From positions 10,253,894 through 10,317,893 of the forward strand of contig NC_012873.2 of assembly GCF_000003195.3 (NCBI RefSeq): a stretch of 64,000 nucleotides of DNA. The letters run 5' to 3'. Positions 34,871 through 44,659 of this stretch are shown here, in pieces; position 1 is the stretch's first letter, and every line of letters begins with the position of its first letter. A program made the position numbers and the translations under genes. Source of the DNA: Sorghum bicolor. Its lineage: Eukaryota; Streptophyta; Magnoliopsida; Poales; Poaceae. Under the pieces are notes generated by a model, which ran no database searches, was not told the DNA's origin, and saw only the letters and a list, made by a program, of their open reading frames with translations.

Positions 34871-35353
34871 TCTATTGAATTTATTAGCTATTTAATAGTG
34901 TTTTTTTAAAAAAGATAGAGTCTGTTTGATATAGCTCATAACAGCTTCATGAGTTGTTGTGAGCTCTTTTTTGCCAAACATTTAATTCTAAAACAACTTT
35001 ATGGGTGAAGCTATTTTTCTTCTCCTTTTACAAAAACATGAGTTGAGCTGAAAAAAGTAGCTTATTGCAACTCTCTCTCATTTCTGCATGAGGCAGTTGA
35101 TGAAGCTATTTATCCAACACTTTTCCAAAGCCGCTCGTCCTCACATGGAAAGTTGCTTATAAAACTATTTTCTAAAAAAACATCTTTATAGTGAAATTGA
35201 ACTATGCCAATAAACCCTTAATGAACAATACTTTCAACCGTGACTTGATAGTATCCAGGCCTTGTTTAGTTCCAGAAATATTTTATAAAATAATCAAGAT
35301 TTCTCGTCACATCGAATATTACGTCGTATGCATGTAGCATTAAATATAGATAA
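34871..35353. repeat. Local duplication, copy B
   Basis: Partner of 33489-34312; lacks the GGGCACTCCC MITE and the GC-rich insert, so it keeps the ancestral arrangement. Confidence 0.88.
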
Positions 35354-35484
35354 AAAATCTAATTGCACAGTTCGCCTGTAATTTGCGAGACAAATCTTTT
35401 GAGCCTAGTTAATCCATGATTGGATAACAATTATACAAATACAAACGAAAGTGCTGCATTATCATTTTAAAAAAATATTCACTA
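35258..35484 (-). mobile_element. Tourist-like MITE
   Basis: Left end intact; the right end (TTCACTAA) runs straight into the next element. Confidence 0.8.
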
Positions 35485-35726
35485 AGGCCTGTTTAGTTCC
35501 AAATTTTTTTGCAAAATGTACATGGTAGTATTTTTGTTTGTATTTAACAAATATTATTTAATTATGGATTAACTATGCTCAAAAAAATTGTCTCACAAAT
35601 TATAGACAAACTGTATAATTAGTTATTATTGTTATCTATATTTAATGTTATGTATATATTGTAATATTTGATGTGACGAAAAATCTGAAATTTTTTATAA
35701 GATTTTTCGGAAACTAAACAAAAACC
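35485..35726 (+). mobile_element. Tourist-like MITE
   Basis: Starts GGCCTGTTTAGTTCC head-on against the previous copy; right end AACTAAACAAAAACC. Confidence 0.78.
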
Positions 35727-35734
35727 CAAGTTCC

Positions 35735-35996
35735 CATTTTATCCGAGGCTGATCCAGCGGGGACGGGTGGTGGCCGTGGGTGGTCCCCAGCAGCAGCAGA
35801 CCGGGCGGCCTGGGCATCCAAGGCAAGGCCGACTATCAAGCGGGCTGCGGCCTGCGGGCCTATGCCTGCGTCGGCGCGTGCGTCGGGACTGATGCCAACT
35901 GCTCCCTGTCTCACTACAAAGCAACCAGCAGCTGCTGCCTGCTGTCTTCCAGTTCCTACTGTGTCGTGTCTCGCCATCACAGGGTCCCACACCTAC
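35735..35996. other. GC-rich patch between two MITEs, unassigned
   Basis: About 260 bp of high GC with open frames on both strands, but no ATG-started frame of note and no recognised protein. It could be a captured exon or a promoter remnant. Confidence 0.3.
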
Positions 35997-36238
35997 GCCT
36001 TGTTTAGTTTCGAAAAGTGAAAAGTTTTCGGTACTATAGCACGTTCGTTTATTTGTGATAAATATTATTCAATCATGGACTAACTAAGATTAAAAGATTC
36101 GTCTCATGATTTACAGGTAAACTGTGTAATTAGTTTTTGTTTTCATCTATATTTAATGTTTTATGCATGTGCTATAAAATTTGATGTGACGGAAAATTTT
36201 GAAAACTTTTTGGTTTTCAGGGTGAACTAAACAAGGCC
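35997..36238 (+). mobile_element. Tourist-like MITE
   Basis: Starts CGCCTTGTTTAGTTTCG and ends GTGAACTAAACAAGGCC. Confidence 0.82.
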
Positions 36239-36824
36239 GTGTACTGAAAAAAAAAATGAAACACCCTATACTGCACTAGTAGTAGTAGGATTGCTGCCAA
36301 ACGGAAACGGGTGAACTAACCTATGATGAGCAAGCGCGAGTGATGTGATATTTCAGCTTACAGCCGGATATGCTGGGCTGGTCTGGGCTCAATTTTCGCG
36401 AGGCCCATATGGAGAAACCTGTGCTCTGCCAGCCCAGCTCAACAGGACATGCAGCCATAATAACTGTATTTTAAAACTCCGTTGACTTTTGAAACCGTCC
36501 AATTAGGCTATCGAGAATTTACACAAATAACTTTTCAAATTCCAAATATATTTTGAAAAAAATGTGGTACTAATAGTGTTAGAAATGCATAGAATTTTGT
36601 TTTAGCACAGAAAAAAATATGAAACATGTTTAAGTTTTTTTAAAACCATGTTTAAAACATTCTCTGGCTAGAAAAAATTCTAGCTATAAAAATGGATATC
36701 CGACCTGAAACCGCCCCGCTGTCATCCTTACTAACAGATTTGGCTGATAAGCTCAAGCGAACAATATTTATGCTGGGCTAGTTTGGACTCAATGTTCACT
36801 ATAAAAATGGAAGGAATAGCTTTA

Positions 36825-37005
36825 GGCCTTGTTTAGTTGAAGAAAAATTTTGGCTTTGGCTATTGTAGCACTTTTGTTCGTATTTGACAATCATTGTCCA
36901 ATCATTGACTAATTAGGTTCAAAAGATCTGTCTTACAAATTACAAGTAAATTATATAATTGGTTTTTGTTTTTATTTATATTTAATGTTTCATCCATGCA
37001 TATAT
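36825..37005 (+). mobile_element. Tourist-like MITE, right part lost
   Basis: Starts GGCCTTGTTTAGTTG and stops after TTTAATGTTTCATCCATGCA, where duplicated sequence takes over. Confidence 0.72.
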
Positions 37006-37151
37006 CGTTATAAAAATGGAAGGAATATTTATATTTAATGTTTCATCCATGCATATTTATATTTATATGACTAATAAACTCAAGCGAACAATGTTTATGC
37101 TGGGCTAGTTTGGGCTCAATGTTCGCTATAAAAATGGAAGGAATAGCCTTT

Positions 37152-37378
37152 GGACTTGTTTAGTTCGAGAAAAGTTTTGGCTTTGCCTACTGTAGCATTT
37201 TCGTTTGTATTTGAAAATTATTGTCCAATCATGGCTAACTAGGTTCAAAAATTTATCTCACAAATTACAAGTAAACTATATAATTAATTTTTATTTTTAT
37301 TTATATTTAATACTCCATGCATATATGGAAGGATTCAATGTGACCGTCTTAATTTTTTTTTGCAAACTAAACCAGGCC
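37152..37378 (+). mobile_element. Tourist-like MITE
   Basis: Starts GGACTTGTTTAGTTCG and ends AAACTAAACCAGGCC. Confidence 0.78.
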
Positions 37379-37945
37379 TTAGAGCTGCTCGTGCTGGGCC
37401 ATAACAAAATTGCGAGGCCCATATGGAGAAACCTGTGCTTTGCCAGCCCAGCTCAACAGGACATGCAGCCATAATTACACCTCAATCTGAAAACTGTATT
37501 TTTAAACTTCATTGACTTTTGAAACGGTCCAATTAGGCTATCGAAAATTTATGCAAATAACTTTTCAAAAATCAAAATATATTTTGGAAAAATATAGAAA
37601 TAATAGTGTTAGAAATTCATAGAATTTTGTTTCAGCATAGAAAAAAGATGAAACATGTTTAAGTTTTTTTTTCTAAAATCATGTTCTATGGTCCCCCCCC
37701 CCCCCAATTTAGGCAGCATTTGGATAGTAACTGTAAAAACCAGAATTTAGTTTGGATAGTTTGAGTAATGTTCTATGGTACCCAAATTACGTGAAATATT
37801 TCAAATCTTTGCTATTTTTATTTCTAATAATGTGAAGATGTATGCTAGCTTGATAATTGATTTGTTGTTATTAATTGATACAAGGACATGAGGTGATTTT
37901 GAAGGACTATTGTTTATTGATTTAAAATGCTACTATTGAGATTAT

Positions 37946-38150
37946 GGCCTTGTTTAGTTCACCCAAAATCAAAACTTTTCAAGATTTCCTTTCACATCGA
38001 ATCTTGCAGCAAATACATGAAGCATTAAATATAGATAAAAACAAATACTAATTGCACAGTTTGCCTGTAAATCACGAGACGGATATTTTAAGCCTAGTTA
38101 CTGAACCATGTCTAGAGAGTCAAAATCTAAAAACTTTTTGGACCTATGTC
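37946..38150 (-). mobile_element. Tourist-like MITE, rearranged right half
   Basis: Left end GGCCTTGTTTAGTTCACCC. The right half is broken after AAGCCTAGTTACT; only AAAACTTTTTGGACC follows. Confidence 0.65.
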
Positions 38151-38303
38151 AAATTTGCTGGTTTTGTCAATTTCAGATATATGTTGTGTAAAATCCAAAC
38201 TCAAACTCAAACTATCGAATACACAAAATTTTGGATAATACTTTTTATTGGATATAGTGGTAATATCTAATATCCGAATCTGAATTTTCAGTTACCTGGA
38301 CTA

Positions 38304-38545
38304 GGCCTTGTTTAGTTCCAAAATTTTTTGCAAAATCGACACTGTAGCACTTTCGTTTGTATTTGACAAAAATTGTCCAATCATGAACTAACTAGGCTCA
38401 AAAGATTCGTCTCGTCAATTTCGACCAAACTGTGTAATTAGTTTTTATTTTCATCTATATTTAATACTCCATATATGTGTCTAAAGATTCGATGTGACAG
38501 GAAATCTGAAAAATTTTGCAAAACTTTTTGGAACTAAACAATGCC
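38304..38545 (+). mobile_element. Tourist-like MITE with CTA target duplication
   Basis: CTA at 38301-38303 and 38546-38548. Sits about 70 bp upstream of the short ORF at 38616. Confidence 0.9.
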
Positions 38546-38615
38546 CTAGTCGGATGTCCGGAAGAACAAACGATCGGTTGTCATCCATTGTTTTTCTTCT
38601 TCCTCTCTCTCTCCG

Positions 38616-38762
38616 ATGGCTCCGCTCAGCCCGACGGCCAGCGTTCTGCTCCTCCGTCGCTGCGGGCTTGCGGCGTGCGCGTCGCTGAAACATCCAAACC
38701 TTGCCGCGCTGCACGCACCCGCCCCGCATTCTCGAGGGGCGGCGCGGTGCCGACTTCCTTAG
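38616..38762 (+). CDS. Short GC-rich ORF, possibly a decayed first exon
   Basis: 48 codons from an ATG in good context (CCGATGGCTCC): MAPLSPTASVLLLRRCGLAA and so on, an arginine- and alanine-rich stretch like an organelle-targeting peptide. It ends at TAG. The surrounding GC-rich block (38600-38900) resembles a grass 5' gene end, but no downstream coding exon was recognised. It may be a gene relic or a long noncoding leader. Confidence 0.25.
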   Translation: MAPLSPTASVLLLRRCGLAACASLKHPNLAALHAPAPHSRGAARCRLP

Positions 38763-39027
38763 CCAGTTAGCCGTCGGTTTCCTCCCCTCCCGGCGGACCA
38801 ATCCGAAAGAAACCCCACGCGCCGCTGCTCCGGCCGACCTCGTCGCCGCTTCCATCTGTTCAGGTGACCTACTACCACGCGCGGCTCTTCCCATCCCATC
38901 CCATCCCTCGGGCTCGATTTTGCTGTGCGCCCATCTCGAATAGTTGAAATGCCGAGTGGATAACTCACGTTTGTCGATTGCTACGGTCTGTTTTTGGTAA
39001 CTCATGGAGGTTTTTTTTGTTGGAAAT

Positions 39028-39372
39028 ATATCTAATGCAAACCACAACCTTCGTGAAAATCTGTGTAAACTATGGCAAAAAAGTTATCTAAATTTATCAA
39101 AAAAATCACACATGTAGATGATACGATGATACACAATTGTAAAATATCTTATCCAAACTCGAATTCGTTTGTGAGATATAAAAATAACAAATTTCTAGCA
39201 CTTGAAATTTGTTATTTTTATATCTCACAAACAAAGTTGAGTTTGGACAAGATATTTTACAATGTTGTGTATCATCAAATCATCTGCATGTGTGATTTAT
39301 TTATGAATTTAGACAACTTTTTTGCTATGGTTTGCAAGGGTTTTCATAGAGGTTGTGGTTTGCACTAGATAT
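39028..39372. repeat. 345-bp imperfect hairpin (foldback element)
   Basis: Two arms of about 168 nt (39028-39195, 39204-39372) around an 8-nt loop TAGCACTT. The arms start ATATCTAATGCAAACCACAA and, read inward from the right, ATATCTAGTGCAAACCACAA. They pair over nearly the whole length with scattered mismatches (roughly 85% by eye). No clear target duplication was found. A transcript would form a long double-stranded stem. Confidence 0.9.
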
Positions 39373-40770
39373 GCTTTTTTGTTTTTCCTCCTAGTAGCTG
39401 CAGTTGATTCGCATCGTATTCCGGAGAAGCAAGTCCAAGGCGGTTACGGAACGTACGTTTTGGTATTGGTCTATCAGGTCCCCCCACCCCTGAATGATCA
39501 CTACTTTATGGTCTGATCAGGCAATAGGCATGGCCTGATATGCTTGCTGGTTTGTCCTGCTACGGTTGTCTTATTCTGCTCTGTCTTTGGTCCCCGTTTC
39601 ACACACACTGATTTTACGGCCACCCTAGCGAATTTTCGGTATCTTAAACGTTGCTTATTATATAATGATGATTGACGAAATGTCAATGGTTGGGCACTTG
39701 GGCTTGTTGTAGCACACACTAGCCTTTTTGTATGGTGAAGAGTGGCGTCATGGGCTCATGGTTGAGTATGTAAATGTAAAGCTACAAAGCTAGTGGATAC
39801 GCTTTTATCCGCTCTCTTCCCGCCAAAGGGTAGTTCCAGCCTACTAATCATTTTTTTTCATGAAGCATATGGAAAATACACTAAAAACTGGAAACTGAGG
39901 CCAGAATGATGATTTAAGTGTTTTATGTGTGAATTCTGTCTGTGGTCCCTTATATATTGACCTTCCTGTGTGACTGTATAGTGTATGTTCATGTGGTCAT
40001 CCCTAAATTGTGGTGTTATTGTTGGATATTTCATATGGATTTACATTGTCCTAACAAAATGACCTGTAGTGGTATACTAGTGTGTACATACTAATGTGTA
40101 ACCCCCACCCCCCTTCTGCTTAAGTCGTCAGAAGTTGTTTATTTTTTTCCCACTCATGATTGAGATAGAAATATTGGTTTTCCTTTGTAATAACTGCATG
40201 GACAAATCTTAGACCAGCTATTAGCCTATTACTAAGACACCTGTTATGCATTGCCAAAATCTTTGAAGTGCTTAGTTTGAAATTTGAAGTTCCATTGGTG
40301 CGATAAAAAGGGGAACAAGAGTAGGGCATGAGATGTCCTCCCTAACAAGACCTGTTTTAGATTTTGTTGACAATCAAACCCTGACAGAGTGTTTCTCATA
40401 GTTCCAAATCCCAAGCTTTCATTGTTATGTCATGATAATGCATTAGTGATGAATTCCCATTACTGATGTTTTTACAGTCTCACCTTTATTAAGTTCATTT
40501 TGAGGAGATTCCATTGTTTTATCTAGAACTCATTATCAAATAGAAAAAAAAAGACCAGGAAAATGCTTCTGGCATGACTTTGCATGAGACAGCAGCTTGT
40601 GCAATAATAGATATTTACATAATGTCAGAAATGACCAGAACAATTTGTAAAAAGGTCTTCCTCTTCATATCTCCACTTGCATATCCCGATTTACAATCTG
40701 CTGTTTTTGCCAGATTGGAGGACTTGAAGCCTTTATTGTTACGTTAGGTTAGATTGATGTTATTCTGGTT
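39373..40770. other. Intergenic stretch and 3' end of the K+ channel gene
   Basis: No recognised gene. AATAAA on the minus strand (40732-40737), just after the channel stop codon, is a possible polyadenylation signal. Confidence 0.5.
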
Positions 40771-43700
40771 CTACATCTGAAGAAGGAATAGGTGGTCACC
40801 ATCTCGAATAACACTAATGTCATCTATCTCAGCATAGTCTCTACTGACCAATTTTGTAGGGTGGAAACCTGGAAACTTCTGACCTGCAAATGTTAGAAAA
40901 ACTATTATAAATTTCTGTGTGCATCTCCTATCTGCATACTATCAAATATGCTCCACAACCAAATCATAATTTTAAATCTTGAAATGTTTTCTTACTTCCG
41001 ATTTCAAAAATCTCCTCCAGTGAACCAGGCAGATTGATAAGCTTCCCATTCTGTACTAAAGAACCTGTTGCATTATGAGGATATGCGTGAATTGTAACTC
41101 TTTTGTTGGATGATTGTATGTTACCACTATCTTGATTTTCTCTCGTAGTTATGCCATCTAATGTATTGTGGGAAGACCCCAGCTTCACTGTTTCATGACT
41201 TGTTTGCCAATAGCTTGCTGCATCACAATCTTCGGATTTTATCTGAACGCAGAACTCTTTGGTTCCTTTTTTGGTCTCGCAGTTTATGTGAACCTCATTA
41301 CATTTGTCTTCTCCGCCTGCCATCCCATCTGTCGCCCCAAAATTGCCATGGTCATGACTGTTTCCTTGCTGTGGCATCCTCAATTGGATTGTTTCTGCTG
41401 CTAGTTTTGTTGGACCATGATCTCCACCAAAGGTTGGGACCTTCTTACTAATGTCTTCAAATTTGTGCTCAGTGTATTGTAGGTAAGGTTGAGGTAACAA
41501 CCATGCTTCTCGAGGAGCATGGAATAGCTCATACTTGTGCATGAATCTTCGATCTAGTTGATTTAATTCTGGTAAATTTTCCTGCAGCTTTAGCTTCTGT
41601 GCATCGACATAAAAAGTTCTGAACTTCAGTTTAGCTGGAATTAGCAGCTGTATATTTTAACTACCTTAAAACAAGGAAGCTGTACCTGAAATAGATTATT
41701 CATTAGTATATTGCTGTCTTCCCTGTGTTCTTGCATAATCTCTGTTAGTCTTATCTTCCTTATTCTCAAGAGCTGTGATAGGGTAGTGGTGCGGCAAGTA
41801 AATGGCTGGGGTATGTCACAGAGAGCACCAACCTCTCCGAACATGTCTCCCTCCTCAACTTTTTCATACACCTGCTTTCAGATAACGAATCATTGTTATT
41901 AATCTGCTGAAACCTTAGTGATATCTGATAACATTGCAATGTAAGATGAGGAAACCTTTACCTGTTCATTACCATTTATTGTTGTTATCAAATTCTACAG
42001 TTAAGGCAACAAGAAAAGTGTAATTAGCTTGCTGAACAAACCTGTATAAATATGTTTTCAGAACATAGTCAGAGATAAAAATCTTACCACTACTCCTGAA
42101 ACTATTACGTAGATATCTGCTGCCCCCTCATTTTGCAACATTATGTCTTCCTTTGGTGGGAAATACTCAGCCTGTACATCCATTACCTGATGCCAAAGAA
42201 GTTTAACCTGTTAATACAGTGGAGTGTATAATCAATTCTGAAACAGTAACCAAAATATAGATTACATTACCAGTTCTGCAATGAAATTATTGGATACTCC
42301 ATGAAAGAGGTAGGCTTGTTGTAGGATTGTAAAAAATAAGTTGTATGCTATGCTTGACCGAATTCCTTTTGGGAGACAATTTAGCATAGCTTGCTGGTTG
42401 AGCCCCTCTGTCTTGAACTGTAGGCAGAAGTGCGACAACATTTGCTGCTTTATCTTCTCGGGCAACTGATTTCGTGCCGCAAATTCCGATGCCGATTGGA
42501 TTGAGTCCCTCTACATCATTTACAAAGTTACCAATATGGAACAAGTAAGCTAACTGCTTTTGTAAAGGGTAGTCTGTTTACATTTGCTTTGACATTTTTT
42601 TACATTGCTAGCCTTGAATTTTATTTTTCTTTGTTGGTGCTGTTGCTACAACTTATAAGAATGTTTAAATGACTAAAGGATACAAAAACTTGGGGCTAAC
42701 AGCACATACAAGCAATGACTATCAAGCATTGGGTTCCATTCATTGATTGCCTTGACTGATTTTCTTGATTGGAATCCTACTGCTTGGGGTTTGTGTAAGA
42801 ACTTACTAGGATGGTCCAGTCAAAACTGTTTGACCTTTGAAGTATAGGATAACTGAAGCTAAATTATGTCTCTGATTTCCTCTCAGTTTAACTCATAGTG
42901 TGTAGAGTTTTGTCCCCTTGTGAATTCTTAATATTAATCCATGGTGTGGTAGAAGATAGACAATAACTGCATGAACACACTTTGAATAAGCATTATCTGT
43001 ATAAAGATGCTCATTTCATTTCCCCACCAAGTCCCCATGACTAAAGAAGCTAGGTTGTTCCTATAATGGCATGGTATTTGTTGTCTCACTTAAAAGCTGT
43101 TGTCCCTTATGCATCTACTTCATATTAAAATCTGTGTCCCTGAATGATTGTTAGTAAGGTAAAAGAACCGAGTTCAGGATCAATGGATTTTGCCAATAAG
43201 TTGAGAAACATACAAAATTCTGGGTGCGGCTGGTCCCATGAACAACCAGGTTGGTCATATTACCAATAAGATAAGCTGTCAGGCCCAGATTAAACAGCAT
43301 ATAGCAGATATCAAACAGCATCTCTCTTGGGTTCTCAGCATGTAGGTCCCCATAACCTGTTGTTGTCAGTGTTGTGATCGACCAGTAAAGGGCAGTTACA
43401 TATCTAGTCCATAAGCTCTCTGATCTGAAGGTAGGCATAACAGCACCTATCCATGTTCTCTCTGGATCAGGATATCTGTCGGCAATCATATAGTTGAAAC
43501 ATCCCGCACAATGCACCGCAAACAGAGTAACCTGCATTTTATTATCACAGAATTCTCACATTATTATCACAGCACCTATCACGTAGACGCTTTGCAAGCT
43601 TGACAATTTTTATGGACAACGTGGAAGTAAGTCCTATTTTTTGTTTTTGAATTTCTGAAAGACTTACAGAAATAAGTTTTGAGCACCTAGTCCAGAAATA

Positions 43701-44553
43701 GTTGAATCTTATATCCTTCTCCAGTCTGGTAAAAGAAAGGTGATCAAATTGGTGCTATTTGTCATTCATCATCAAGATATTGAGAAGCTGGATTGGAGTA
43801 GAACCTTGCAAACAGCGAGCTGACTCGGTGAAGACGCCATAGCCTCAACATATTGAGTATCTTAAAAGCAAGGTCATTCCCCTTGTGTGTAAAAAGAAGG
43901 CTGATTGGCTGAAATGGAGCTGTTGAACATACATCAAAGATGAACCAGGTTGATAGGTACCTGTGGAGGATCATTACTTGTAAGTTCCATAACAGAAATG
44001 CATGGCCTCTCCCACATTCAATGTGGAGTTTTGGATAAGAAAGTGGTTATGAACCAGGTGCAAACCTTACTGCAATTCTCTTTCGATCATCCACAAGAAG
44101 ATGTGTTTTGCTGTCGACATAAGCTACAAAGAATGTCAAAACAATATCAATAGCGAAGAAGCTATTGACAATGTTCTCAACTAGCAGAAGCTTAGAGGAC
44201 AAGTCCCTCAAAAATGCTAGTTCAAACGGGCAAATCCAGGCAGAGTAAATGACTAGGACTATAAGGAACAACTCCCAGTATCTGAGAGACACAAAGACAA
44301 AGCAGAAGAAATCATGTCAGCTCCTGCTGTTTGGTTATATTTCAACATGACAAGGTACATGCAGAGTCCAGGGAGAACCTCACCTATAACGGGGATCATA
44401 GGGAGATATGATGAACTTCTGCAACTTGTTAGATTGATTTATTGTTGCACCAAGAGATGGCAGGAGCTCAATGGTGAAGCTGCCACTGTTCCTCTTAACT
44501 TGAACTCCATCTGAAAATTGTTGGAAGCATGACTTTGAATGAGCTTGAGTCAT
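40771..44553 (-). CDS. KAT3: Shaker-type voltage-gated K+ channel, KAT subfamily, complete
   Basis: Inward-rectifying K+ channel of the plasma membrane. Eleven exons, leftward: 44384-44553, 44066-44281, 43805-43960, 43668-43725, 43214-43531, 42271-42510, 42088-42186, 41962-41994, 41686-41871, 40996-41596, 40771-40883; all GT-AG, 729 residues. It starts [11 protein letters not shown]1 begins at [13 protein letters not shown] (about 60-80); S4 is [18 protein letters not shown] (about 168-184). The pore filter TTTGYGD is at residues 256-262. The cyclic-nucleotide-binding fold spans about 375-490 ([38 protein letters not shown]). A KHA domain closes the protein ([18 protein letters not shown]; ending [10 protein letters not shown]). 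There is no ankyrin block, which separates it from AKT1. The KAT3 name (a rice chromosome 2 gene) is from memory; the subfamily is firm. Confidence 0.95.
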
Positions 44554-44611
44554 GCTTACTTTTCTGTTCTTTGCCTCTCAACTCTGTATGCAGATGGTGT
44601 GGAGGCAGGCT

Positions 44612-44623
44612 CTATATATATAT
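44612..44623 (-). promoter_or_regulatory. TATA box of the K+ channel gene
   Basis: CATATATATATAGAG on the minus strand, about 60 bp upstream of the ATG at 44553. This implies a very short leader, unless an upstream leader exon exists. Confidence 0.65.
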
Positions 44624-44659
44624 GCTGCAGGTGATGAACATCCAGCGCTGTGGGTCAAA

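Larger units (their letters stand above)
36360..37690 (+). repeat. Direct repeats of about 250 bp (two copies) and 55 bp
   Basis: 36403-36640 and 37411-37672 share GAGGCCCATATGGAGAAACC, CAACAGGACATGCAGCCATA and AATAGTGTTAGAAAT in order. A shorter unit containing TATGCTGGGCTAGTTT and TAAAAATGGAAGGAATAGC occurs at about 36770-36824 and 37093-37147, with a variant near 36369. Tourist copies are embedded between them. Confidence 0.85.

Noticed and set aside
38481..39047. 188-codon minus-strand frame
   Set aside because: It runs through a MITE at its 3' end and through a GC-rich island; no motif, and the composition explains the openness.
41161..41451. 96-codon plus-strand frame with hydrophobic translation
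   Set aside because: It is antisense to exon 10 of the K+ channel, whose frame and splicing are well supported.
44384..44520. K+ channel start at the ATG near 44517 (MEFKLRG frame)
   Set aside because: That frame hits a stop before the conserved segment; the ATG at 44553 ([10 protein letters not shown]) reads straight into the family sequence.
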